Positions 1 to 5,940 of a DNA stretch of 6,742 nt are shown here, in pieces. The DNA is from Alphaproteobacteria bacterium (GTDB lineage Bacteria > Pseudomonadota > Alphaproteobacteria > Rhizobiales > Rhizobiaceae): positions 1 through 6,742 of the forward strand of contig JAFKFE010000404.1 in the NCBI GenBank assembly GCA_017308345.1, given 5' to 3'. Position numbers and translations under genes: made by a program. Under the pieces are notes generated by a model that made no database searches, was not told the origin of the DNA, and was given only the letters and a program-made list of their open reading frames with translations. Within the stretch, counting starts at the first letter, position 1; every line of letters begins with the position of its first letter.

Positions 1-533
1 GGACCAAGCAGTATCGCGCCTCCGAAACAGAGAAGATCGGCGAGATGGAGCGGCTGATGGAGTGGCTGCCCGCCAACCTGCCCGCGAACGACCAGACGAC
101 GGTCGTCCATGGCGATTTCCGTATCGGCAATCTCATGTTCCACCCGACGGAGCCGCGCATCGTGGCGGTACTTGATTGGGAGCTTTCGACACTCGGCCAT
201 CCCATGGCGGACCTGGCGCACACCTGCATCTACAGCTGGTATGTCACGCCCGAGGAATATGGCGGCATTCTCGGTCTGGACTTTTCCGACAACGGACTGC
301 CGACGCTTTCGGAATTCTCCCGCGCCTATTACGAGGCCTCCAGCCAGTCGGACCGGCTGGAGGTTTTTCATATCGTTCTGGCCTTATTTCGAAACGCCGT
401 CATCTTTCAGGGCATCGCTTCGCGCGCCAAGGCTGGAAACGCTGCCGCGCAAAACGCCGCCGCCGTGGGCAAGCTGGCCCCTATCTTCGCCCGCCGCGCG
501 GTCAACCTGATCGAATCCTCCGGGCAGCTATAA
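1..533 (+). CDS. Phosphotransferase family protein (APH fold, ACAD10/LvaA-like), C-terminal part
   Basis: The reading frame is open from base 3, so the start lies to the left; 176 residues and the stop codon are present, about half of the roughly 340-360 residues usual for the family. The kinase-like catalytic loop is visible as HGDFRIGN at partial residues 36-43 (Asp38 as catalytic base, Asn43 as metal ligand). The second metal-binding Asp is Asp58 in LDWELS, followed by GHPMADLAH. This is the aminoglycoside-phosphotransferase (APH) fold in the variant found next to acyl-CoA metabolism genes, not a resistance enzyme. Characterised relatives are the kinase domains of mammalian ACAD10/ACAD11 and the Pseudomonas LvaA kinase, which phosphorylate 4-hydroxyacyl-CoA. 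A similar role here is inferred from the family and the beta-oxidation operon facing it. The gene converges on that operon, so it is not in the same transcript. The ATG at 45 is internal, because homologous-looking sequence continues upstream of it. Confidence 0.9.
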   Translation, partial: TKQYRASETEKIGEMERLMEWLPANLPANDQTTVVHGDFRIGNLMFHPTEPRIVAVLDWELSTLGHPMADLAHTCIYSWYVTPEEYGGILGLDFSDNGLPTLSEFSRAYYEASSQSDRLEVFHIVLALFRNAVIFQGIASRAKAGNAAAQNAAAVGKLAPIFARRAVNLIESSGQL

Positions 534-557
534 GCCAGCCGGCCAAGGTGCCAGTTC

Positions 558-577
558 CGTCGCTGCCCAAAGCGACG
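558..577. terminator. Hairpin in the convergent intergenic gap, possible terminator
   Basis: A perfect 7-bp inverted repeat (CGTCGCT, 6-nt loop GCCCAA, AGCGACG) lies 25 nt after the phosphotransferase stop codon. It is placed where a bidirectional terminator between convergent genes would be, but no T-run follows on either strand, so it does not look like a classical Rho-independent terminator. It could simply slow RNA polymerase or protect the 3' end. In GC-rich DNA such stems also occur by chance. Confidence 0.3.
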
Positions 578-590
578 CAGCCGCATACCA

Positions 591-605
591 TTCGCGACAC
601 GCGAA
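591..605. terminator. Second small hairpin in the convergent gap
   Basis: TTCGCG and CGCGAA form a 6-bp stem around a 3-nt loop (ACA). On the minus strand it lies just after the MaoC stop codon at 621-623, where the operon transcript should end. No T-run follows. It may act with the neighbouring stem at 558-577 as a weak, possibly Rho-assisted, end point for either transcript. The rest of the 87-base gap shows no gene or repeat. Confidence 0.25.
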
Positions 606-620
606 AGCCGCCGCCGATTC

Positions 621-1469
621 TCAGCCCAAGGTGGCCGCGCCGTTGTCCACCACGACGCGCTCGCCCACCTTCGCCCTGAAACTGACGACGTGCCCGTCGC
701 GCCAGAGCGAGATGGACAGGACGTCACCTGGAAACACAGGAGCGGTGAAGCGGCAGTCCATCGTCTTGATCGAGACCGAAGTATCGCCGCTGAAGGCTCT
801 CGATATCGCCCGTCCGATGTGGCCATAGGTGGCAAGGCCATGCAGGATGGGTCTGGGAAACCCGGCAGCGCGGGCGAATTCCGGGTCCACATGCAGCGGA
901 TTGTCGTCGCCGGAAAGGCGGTAGATCAGCGCCGATCGCGACGAAGTGGGCATGTCGACGGTCGTGTCCGAACTCCGCTCGGGAACCTGATGCGGTTTGG
1001 GCGGCGCGATCAGCGGCCCGCCCAGCCCGCCGTCGCCACGGCAGAATGCGGTCTGGGTGACCGTCGCAAGCGCCTCGCCCGTCGATCGGTCCGTGATCAG
1101 CCTTTCGCTGACGACCAGCGAACCCCGGCCGGCGCCCTTGTCGTATATCGCGACGATCCTTGGCCTTGCGGCAAGCGTGGCGGCCACCGGCAACGGTCGA
1201 TGGAGTTCGAAGCGCTCCGAAGCGTGCACGATCATTGTGTCGTCGAGACCGGGCGAAAGCGTCCGGTACCAGTTACCCGGATAGGCAAGAACGACCGCCA
1301 TTGTCGGCAGCGCGGTCAGGCCGTTCTCGTAGACATGACGCAGTTCCCCAGGATCGTCCGGCGGATCGCCCGCTCCGACGCCCAGCGCATAGAGGATGGT
1401 CTCGCGCGTACCGTAGTCATGCACGATCTCCGGAAACCGGAAAGCCATCAACTCGTCGTAACGGGACAT
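621..1469 (-). CDS. MaoC family dehydratase, double-hotdog (R)-specific enoyl-CoA hydratase-like
   Basis: This 282-residue protein resembles the hydratase-2 domain of eukaryotic MFE-2 and related bacterial double-hotdog enzymes, which hydrate trans-2-enoyl-CoA to (R)-3-hydroxyacyl-CoA. The N-terminal hotdog covers roughly residues 8-140 and contains the ENGLTALPTMAVVLAYPG stretch typical of these proteins. The C-terminal hotdog (about 165-282) carries the hydratase-2 signature YRLSGDDNPLHVDPEFA at 183-199, with the catalytic pair Asp188 and His193 at the spacing seen in PhaJ-type enzymes, then HGLATYG at 210-216. The length fits the family. The start at 1469 has an AAAGG ribosome binding site (1475-1479) that overlaps the stop codon of the upstream gene; the gap is 9 nt, so the two are very likely co-transcribed. 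A later ATG (residue 8) is less likely because it would lose this spacing. It is the last gene of the operon. Substrate chain length is not predictable; an epimerase-like role together with the crotonase hydratase is possible. Confidence 0.92.
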   Translation of the reverse strand: MSRYDELMAFRFPEIVHDYGTRETILYALGVGAGDPPDDPGELRHVYENGLTALPTMAVVLAYPGNWYRTLSPGLDDTMIVHASERFELHRPLPVAATLAARPRIVAIYDKGAGRGSLVVSERLITDRSTGEALATVTQTAFCRGDGGLGGPLIAPPKPHQVPERSSDTTVDMPTSSRSALIYRLSGDDNPLHVDPEFARAAGFPRPILHGLATYGHIGRAISRAFSGDTSVSIKTMDCRFTAPVFPGDVLSISLWRDGHVVSFRAKVGERVVVDNGAATLG

Positions 1470-1478
1470 CCTGGCCTT

Positions 1479-3776
1479 TCAGTTGCGCAAGGGTTTGCCG
1501 GTCTTGAGCATGTGCTCGATGCGCGCGGCTGTCGCTGGAAGCTTGGCCAGTCCGACACACGCTTCACGCTCGAGCGTCATGATCTGCGCCTCGTCGAGGT
1601 GCGCCGCTGCCGTGCCGCCGCCGGTAAGCGCGCCCGCCAGGGCCTCGGCTATGGCGACGTCGGCTTCGCTGATCTGGCCGAGATTGCGGGAGGCGCGGAC
1701 GCCGTTGATCAGCGACAGATAGCCCGAGCGCCCGGCGACCGCGATCGACGCGCGTTCCGGCACGACATAGTTCTGCGCGAGCTCCATCGCGAAGCTTCTG
1801 GCGGCGCCGAGAAGATGGGCGCGGTTCATGACGATCCGATCGGTCGGCAAGAGCATGCCAAGCTCACGCGCGTCGAGCGCCGACGTCGAGACCGAAGTGC
1901 GCCAGATTACGTCGAAGACGGCTGCGGCATTCGCCGCCGGCCCGCGCGGAACGGACGGGTTAAGCGCCGCGCGCCTGAGCAATTGGGTGCCGCCGCCCCA
2001 ACCGGGGATGATGCCGACCTTGGTCTCGGGCAGTCCGGCGTTCAGCTCGGCATGGGCGACGATCGCGTCGCAATGGAGCATGAACTCGCAGCCTCCGCCG
2101 AGCGCCAGGCCGTGCGCTGCGGCAACCACCGGAAACGGCGCGTATTTCATGCGCAGGAACAGATCCTGGCCTTCCTTGATGTAGGCATCGAGCGCCGCCC
2201 AGTCCTTCCGCTCGATCATGCCGAGAAAGGCCCGCAGATCGGCTCCGGCCGAAAAAGCGCGCGGATCGTCGTTGCCGAGCACGAGACCCGAGAACGACGA
2301 GCGGACATGCTCCAGCGAGGCCTCCAGCACGCTGAAGACAGCCGGCGCGAAACTGTTGAGCTTGGTGTGCAGTTGAAGGCACGCAATGCCTTCGCCCATG
2401 TCCCAGAGCGAGGCCGCCTCGTTCTCGACCACCGCCTTGCCTTTCTCGCGGAGCGAGGCGATCGAGAGCCTCGCGGCGGTCGTGCCGCCTCCGGCGCGGA
2501 CCGGCGCCGCCTCGAGCAGGCGCGCCGGCAGGGCTCGGCCTTCGGCGGCAAACCGGGCGGAAAGCCGGGCGCCGTCATAGCGCCGGGCCAGCGCCACCGG
2601 CCCCTGCGACCAGCCATAGCCGAGAATCATCGCGCGATCGATGTCATCACGGTCGAGGCTGATGTCGTCGGCTATCCTGGCGACGTAGCCCACGAGATTG
2701 GCGAAGACCGTCCAGGCATAGCGCCCAAGCCGGTCGTCGCTCTCCAGAAGGGCTGCGAGATCCTTTCCACCGCCGGGCAACTGCCCGAGGTCGAAAGGCC
2801 GCGCATCGCGATAGTCCTGCGTTGCGAGGTCCAGCGCCTGCTTGGTCCTTTGCGGCGTCAGCCTGTAGAACCCCTCGCCGCTCTTGCGGCCAAGGCGCCC
2901 CGCCGCCAGCAGGTCCTGAACCAGCTTCGTGCCTGGCAGGTCGAAATCTTGCAGCTCATCCGCATCGGGCAGCGCCGACATCAGGCTGCCCCAGACATGC
3001 GGGATGAGGTCCAGGCCGATCAGGTCGAGAACACCGAAGACCCCGGTGCGCGGCGCGCCCAGGGCCATCATGACGGCATCCGCCTCCTCGACGCTGACGC
3101 CTTGCCGAATGGCTTCTATGGCCGCGACCGCCAGCGCATAGCAGCCGATGCGGTTGGCGATGAATCCGGGCGTGTCCCTGCAATCGACCGTCGTCTTGCC
3201 GAGGGCCGTTTCGCAATAGTCCCTGGCAGTGCCTATGACCGCGGCCGGGTTTTCGTCGCCCGAAACGATTTCCACGAGTTGCATCACGCGCGGTGGATTG
3301 AAGAAATGCGTGATGACGAAATCCGACGCGAATGCGCGCGGCATTCCCTCCAGAAGCGCCCGGCGCAGGATCGTCGAGGTGTTCGACGAGACCAGCGAGC
3401 CCGTCTTGCGCACCGCGTCGATCTGACGATACAGAGCGCGCTTGGCGCCAACCTCCTCGACGATGACTTCGACGATCCAGTCCGCTTCCGCGAGGCGCGG
3501 CATGTCGTCCGCGATGTTGCCTGGCCGCACCAGCCCTGCCGCGGCGGGCGACATGAAGCCGCCGACCTTGAGCTGGCGCTCCACGCCCTTTTGCGCCGGA
3601 TCGTTCCTGCGGGCCGGATCCGCCCCCGGAACGTCGAGCAGGTCGACCGGTATGCCGGCATTGGCGAGTTGCGCGGCGATGCCGCCGCCCATCGAGCCGG
3701 CCCCGATCACCACGGCGCGGCGCAGGCCGATGCGCTCGACCCCCGCGGCGGCCGAAATTCTGGCCACGGCGTTCAT
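1479..3776 (-). CDS. Bifunctional 3-hydroxyacyl-CoA dehydrogenase / enoyl-CoA hydratase (FadN-like domain order)
   Basis: A 765-residue cytosolic beta-oxidation enzyme that should hydrate 2-enoyl-CoA and oxidise the (S)-3-hydroxyacyl-CoA with NAD. The NAD-binding Rossmann domain is at about 20-200: GAGSMG at 25-30, Asp48 ending the second strand for the ribose, and SNTST with Ser134. The catalytic pair is His157 (THFFNPP) and Glu169 (LVEIVSG), with Asn208 in PGFIANR. The first C-terminal dehydrogenase domain follows to about 305 (GRKSGEGFY at 296-304), with a second, degenerate copy at about 345-400. A crotonase domain fills about 455-650 with both hydratase glutamates: Glu564 (GGGCEF) and Glu584 (GLPETKVG). 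The dehydrogenase-first order is that of Bacillus FadN, opposite to E. coli FadB; the length fits FadN-type proteins. The start at 3776 follows GGAGG (3781-3785), and its ATG overlaps the thiolase stop codon as ATGA. The frame stays open another 322 codons upstream, but that stretch is the thiolase read out of frame. Confidence 0.94.
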   Translation of the reverse strand: MNAVARISAAAGVERIGLRRAVVIGAGSMGGGIAAQLANAGIPVDLLDVPGADPARRNDPAQKGVERQLKVGGFMSPAAAGLVRPGNIADDMPRLAEADWIVEVIVEEVGAKRALYRQIDAVRKTGSLVSSNTSTILRRALLEGMPRAFASDFVITHFFNPPRVMQLVEIVSGDENPAAVIGTARDYCETALGKTTVDCRDTPGFIANRIGCYALAVAAIEAIRQGVSVEEADAVMMALGAPRTGVFGVLDLIGLDLIPHVWGSLMSALPDADELQDFDLPGTKLVQDLLAAGRLGRKSGEGFYRLTPQRTKQALDLATQDYRDARPFDLGQLPGGGKDLAALLESDDRLGRYAWTVFANLVGYVARIADDISLDRDDIDRAMILGYGWSQGPVALARRYDGARLSARFAAEGRALPARLLEAAPVRAGGGTTAARLSIASLREKGKAVVENEAASLWDMGEGIACLQLHTKLNSFAPAVFSVLEASLEHVRSSFSGLVLGNDDPRAFSAGADLRAFLGMIERKDWAALDAYIKEGQDLFLRMKYAPFPVVAAAHGLALGGGCEFMLHCDAIVAHAELNAGLPETKVGIIPGWGGGTQLLRRAALNPSVPRGPAANAAAVFDVIWRTSVSTSALDARELGMLLPTDRIVMNRAHLLGAARSFAMELAQNYVVPERASIAVAGRSGYLSLINGVRASRNLGQISEADVAIAEALAGALTGGGTAAAHLDEAQIMTLEREACVGLAKLPATAARIEHMLKTGKPLRN
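3773..3776 (-). promoter_or_regulatory. ATGA stop-start overlap, translational coupling site
   Basis: The minus strand reads GCATGAAC here: ATG (3776-3774) begins the dehydrogenase/hydratase and TGA (3775-3773) ends the thiolase. A GGAGG box lies four bases before the ATG, inside the thiolase coding sequence. This arrangement usually makes translation of the second gene depend on termination of the first, giving matched amounts of thiolase and dehydrogenase/hydratase, as expected for partners in a beta-oxidation complex. Confidence 0.85.
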
Positions 3777-4909
3777 GCGGCCTCCAGAACCATGGCGATG
3801 CCCATGCCGCCGCCGATGCATTGGGTGGCGAGCGCCCGCCTGCCCTTCTCGCGCCGCAGCAGCGATGCGGCCTTGCCGACGAGGCGCCCGCCGGTCGCGC
3901 CGAGCGGGTGGCCAAGCGCAATCGCGCCTCCGTCGATGTTGAGCTTCTCGTGCGGAATGTCGAGCTGCCTGCGGCAGGCTTCCGCCTGGGCGGCAAAGGC
4001 CTCGTTCATCTCGACGATATCGATGTCCGCCATCGTCAGGCCGGCGCGGCTCATGGCTTTGCGCGAAGCCTCGACGGGTCCCATGCCCATGATGCCGGGC
4101 GCGCAGCCGGAAACGGCGAAGCTCTCCACGCGGGCCAGGAGGTCCAATCCGTGGCGCCTGGCGAATTCCTCGCCGCAGACCAGCAGCGCCGAGGCTCCAT
4201 CGGTCATCGGCGAGGAGGTGCCGGCCGTCACCGTCCCGCCCTTGAGGAATACGGTCTTCAGTTCGGCGAGCTTTTCGAGCGTCGTCTCGCGCACGCAGCC
4301 GTCCTCGGCCACTGTCGTGTCGCCGAGCGGATAGGGGGCGATCTCTCGCGCCAGCAGCCCCTTCTTCTGCGCCGCCCGCGCCTTGGCCTGGCTCGCGAGG
4401 GCAAAGCGGTCCTGATCCTCGCGCGTAATCCCGAACTGCCTGGAGACGCGCTCGGCCGTCATGCCGACATTGACGAAGTCCTCGACCTGCTCGTCCGACC
4501 ACGAAGGATTTGGAAGCACGTTGAAGCCCATCATCGGCACCTTCGACATGCTTTCCGTCCCGCCGGCTACGAACGCATCGCCCGCGTTCATCAAGAGCAT
4601 GCCCGCGGCGACCTGCACCGCCTGGATGGACGAGCCGCACCAGCGGTTGACCGTCATGCCGGCGGTGGTCTCCGGCAGGCCCGCCTGCAGGCCGACGACA
4701 CGGCCGATGTTGAGCCCCTGCTCGCCCTCGGGAAACGCGCATCCCCAGACGACGTCCTCGATCTCTTCTCCGGCAACGCCTGTCCGCTCCAGCAGCGCCC
4801 TCACCGCATGCGCGCCAAGGTCATCCGGACGCACGCCTGCCAGCGCGCCCTTCCTAGCGAAGGTGAATGGCGTGCGGACATAGCCCGCGATGAAAGCGTG
4901 TCTTGTCAT
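3773..4909 (-). CDS. Acetyl-CoA C-acyltransferase (3-ketoacyl-CoA thiolase, FadA type)
   Basis: This 378-residue thiolase carries out the last step of beta-oxidation, cleaving 3-ketoacyl-CoA with CoA to give acetyl-CoA (or propionyl-CoA from 2-methyl substrates) and a shortened acyl-CoA. The nucleophilic cysteine is Cys91 in NRWCGSSIQA, a FadA-like version of the motif (Ser-Ser where biosynthetic thiolases have Ser-Gly). NEAFA is at 302-306, the active-site His334 lies in GGAIALGHPLGATGG, and the second cysteine is Cys364 in CIGGGMG, so all catalytic residues are present. The length is slightly short of the usual 385-400. The start at 4909 is set by an AGGAG box five bases upstream; the frame is open further upstream only because it reads through the preceding gene. 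It lies 29 nt after the crotonase gene, and its stop overlaps the start of the dehydrogenase/hydratase gene by 4 nt, so the two products, which act consecutively and often as a complex, are probably made in coupled fashion. Confidence 0.95.
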   Translation of the reverse strand: MTRHAFIAGYVRTPFTFARKGALAGVRPDDLGAHAVRALLERTGVAGEEIEDVVWGCAFPEGEQGLNIGRVVGLQAGLPETTAGMTVNRWCGSSIQAVQVAAGMLLMNAGDAFVAGGTESMSKVPMMGFNVLPNPSWSDEQVEDFVNVGMTAERVSRQFGITREDQDRFALASQAKARAAQKKGLLAREIAPYPLGDTTVAEDGCVRETTLEKLAELKTVFLKGGTVTAGTSSPMTDGASALLVCGEEFARRHGLDLLARVESFAVSGCAPGIMGMGPVEASRKAMSRAGLTMADIDIVEMNEAFAAQAEACRRQLDIPHEKLNIDGGAIALGHPLGATGGRLVGKAASLLRREKGRRALATQCIGGGMGIAMVLEAA

Positions 4910-4919
4910 GGATGCTCCT
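4910..4919 (-). promoter_or_regulatory. Ribosome binding site of the thiolase gene
   Basis: The minus strand reads AGGAGCATCC directly before the ATG at 4909, giving an AGGAG core with a five-base spacer. It decides the thiolase start against the longer open frame. The same ten bases precede the crotonase start at 5730. Confidence 0.8.
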
Positions 4920-4938
4920 CTCCGACCTGCCGTGGTGA

Positions 4939-5730
4939 TCAACGGCCGTGAAATTGTGGTTTTCTCTTCTCGAAGAATGCGTCGACCGCGCCGGAGAAGT
5001 CCTCGGTGAGAGCGCAGACCCCGAAGCTCTCGCCCTCCGCGTCGAGCTGGGCCTCGAATGGGCGATCCCATGACGAGCGCAGCAGCGACTTGATATGGCC
5101 CATCGCAATCGGCGCTCCCTGCGCGAGGCGCCTCGCCAGCGCCTCGGTCTCGCTTGCGAGATCGTCCGCCGGGACGACCCTGTTGACCAGGCCGAGACGC
5201 AATGCCTCCTCGGGCCGGACGGTCTCGCACAGAAGCGCTATCTCCATGGCTCTGCGGAGGCCGACAAGGCGCGGCAACGCCCATGAGCCGCCGCAGTCCG
5301 GCGAAGCGCCGATCGCGGCATAGGCGAGATTGAAGCGGCAATTGTCGGCGGCAATCGCGAGGTCGAGGCTGAGCGCGATGCTCATACCCCCCCCGGCGAC
5401 GGCGCCCTTCAGGCTGGCGAGCGTGATCGCGGGCGACTCGGCGAGCCGCTTCAAGGCGGAATGGATCGGATCGATCAGGTCGAACGCGGCGGCGCGCTTG
5501 TCCGTCGAGGCGCGGAAATGCGCAAGGTCGCCGCCGGCGACGAACGTATTTCCTTCGGCCGCGACCACGATGACGCGCGTCCCGGGTTCGTCCAGGGCTC
5601 TGTCCACCGCCTCGTGGAAGCCGCGCGCGCTCTCCACATCCAGGACGTTCAGCCGCTCGGGACGGTTGAACCGGATCTCGGCGACACCTTCCTGGCTCCG
5701 GTAGAGGACGGCGGGTCCTTTCTCAGGCAT
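4939..5730 (-). CDS. Enoyl-CoA hydratase/isomerase family protein, isomerase-like active site
   Basis: A 263-residue single-domain crotonase of usual length. Oxyanion-hole elements are present: FVAGGDL at 63-69 and GAVAGGGMS at 109-117. The two glutamates used by true enoyl-CoA hydratases are missing: Ser117 stands where GGGCE has Glu, and Tyr137 stands where the second Glu is expected. Instead Asp145 lies in GASPDCGGSW, the place of the catalytic Asp of PaaG-type isomerases and of 4-chlorobenzoyl-CoA dehalogenase; His90 is a possible second polar residue. A double-bond isomerase or another crotonase reaction is therefore more likely than hydration, and hydration is already covered by two other operon genes. 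The end (RPQFHGR-like tail: KRKPQFHGR) is normal for crotonases. The start at 5730 follows AGGAG by five bases and overlaps the intended stop of the NMO-family gene by 8 nt. An upstream ATG at 5823 in the same frame would add 31 Arg-rich residues unlike the family. Automatic annotation will probably say enoyl-CoA hydratase. Confidence 0.9.
   Translation of the reverse strand: MPEKGPAVLYRSQEGVAEIRFNRPERLNVLDVESARGFHEAVDRALDEPGTRVIVVAAEGNTFVAGGDLAHFRASTDKRAAAFDLIDPIHSALKRLAESPAITLASLKGAVAGGGMSIALSLDLAIAADNCRFNLAYAAIGASPDCGGSWALPRLVGLRRAMEIALLCETVRPEEALRLGLVNRVVPADDLASETEALARRLAQGAPIAMGHIKSLLRSSWDRPFEAQLDAEGESFGVCALTEDFSGAVDAFFEKRKPQFHGR
5387..5394. repeat. Eight-base homopolymer (C8 on plus, G8 on minus)
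   Basis: A run of eight C on the plus strand encodes the Gly-Gly-Gly of the crotonase oxyanion-hole motif (residues 113-115) as GGG GGG GGT. Such a run is prone to slippage in replication and to length errors in sequencing. The frame is intact as given. Confidence 0.95.
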
Positions 5731-5740
5731 GGATGCTCCT
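5731..5740 (-). promoter_or_regulatory. Ribosome binding site of the crotonase gene
   Basis: The minus strand reads AGGAGCATCC before the ATG at 5730, the same ten bases as before the thiolase. It lies within the last codons of the NMO-family frame (its TGA is at 5725-5723), so the site is normally crossed by ribosomes translating that gene. It supports the start at 5730 over the one at 5823. Confidence 0.8.
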
Positions 5741-5937
5741 GTCGGAAGAGTTGAGCGGCACCAGGAACCGGTCCGATCCCGCCGCCGCCATCGCGTCTCG
5801 GTATTCATCCGCGAGACGGTCACATAGGATGGCAGCGGGCGGGACGTCCGTCACCGCGCCAACCCCCTGCCCGGCCGACCAGATCGCCTTCCAGGCCCTG
5901 GCCTCATTGTTCAGGTCAAGTTCCGCATGCGCCGGCA

Positions 5938-5940
5938 GGG
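5938..5940 (-). other. Frameshift position in the NMO-family gene
   Basis: The minus strand reads GACCACCCTGCCGGC. As written it gives Asp-His-Pro-Ala-Gly and soon a stop. With one C fewer it gives Asp-His-Leu-Pro-Ala and joins the family-like C-terminal frame without loss. The point can be placed to within the three C bases, because both flanking frames remain convincing right up to it. Confidence 0.85.

Noticed and set aside
1..533. Aminoglycoside resistance phosphotransferase.
   Set aside because: The sequence around HGDFRIGNLMF and LDWELSTLGHPMADLAH is that of the acyl-CoA-associated ACAD10/LvaA type, and the neighbourhood is catabolic with no mobile element.
690..4334. A 1214-codon open frame on the plus strand, antisense to MaoC, the dehydrogenase/hydratase and part of the thiolase.
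   Set aside because: It is codon-aligned opposite MaoC and the dehydrogenase/hydratase, where antisense stops correspond to TTA, CTA and TCA codons that GC-rich genes rarely use. Its translation is Arg-rich with no domain, while the opposite strand has full catalytic motifs.
3777..4742. A 322-codon N-terminal extension of the dehydrogenase/hydratase (a possible thiolase-dehydrogenase fusion).
   Set aside because: The extension is the thiolase read in the wrong frame. The true start at 3776 has GGAGG and precedes the Rossmann fold by the usual distance.
3821..4951. A 376-codon open frame on the plus strand opposite the thiolase.
   Set aside because: It is codon-aligned antisense to the thiolase, the same GC-rich artefact; no recognisable motif is seen and the thiolase is complete on the other strand.
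5731..5823. A 31-residue upstream extension of the crotonase.
   Set aside because: It is Arg- and Thr-rich, unlike crotonase N-termini, lies inside the NMO-family C-terminal frame, and the start at 5730 has a clear AGGAG.
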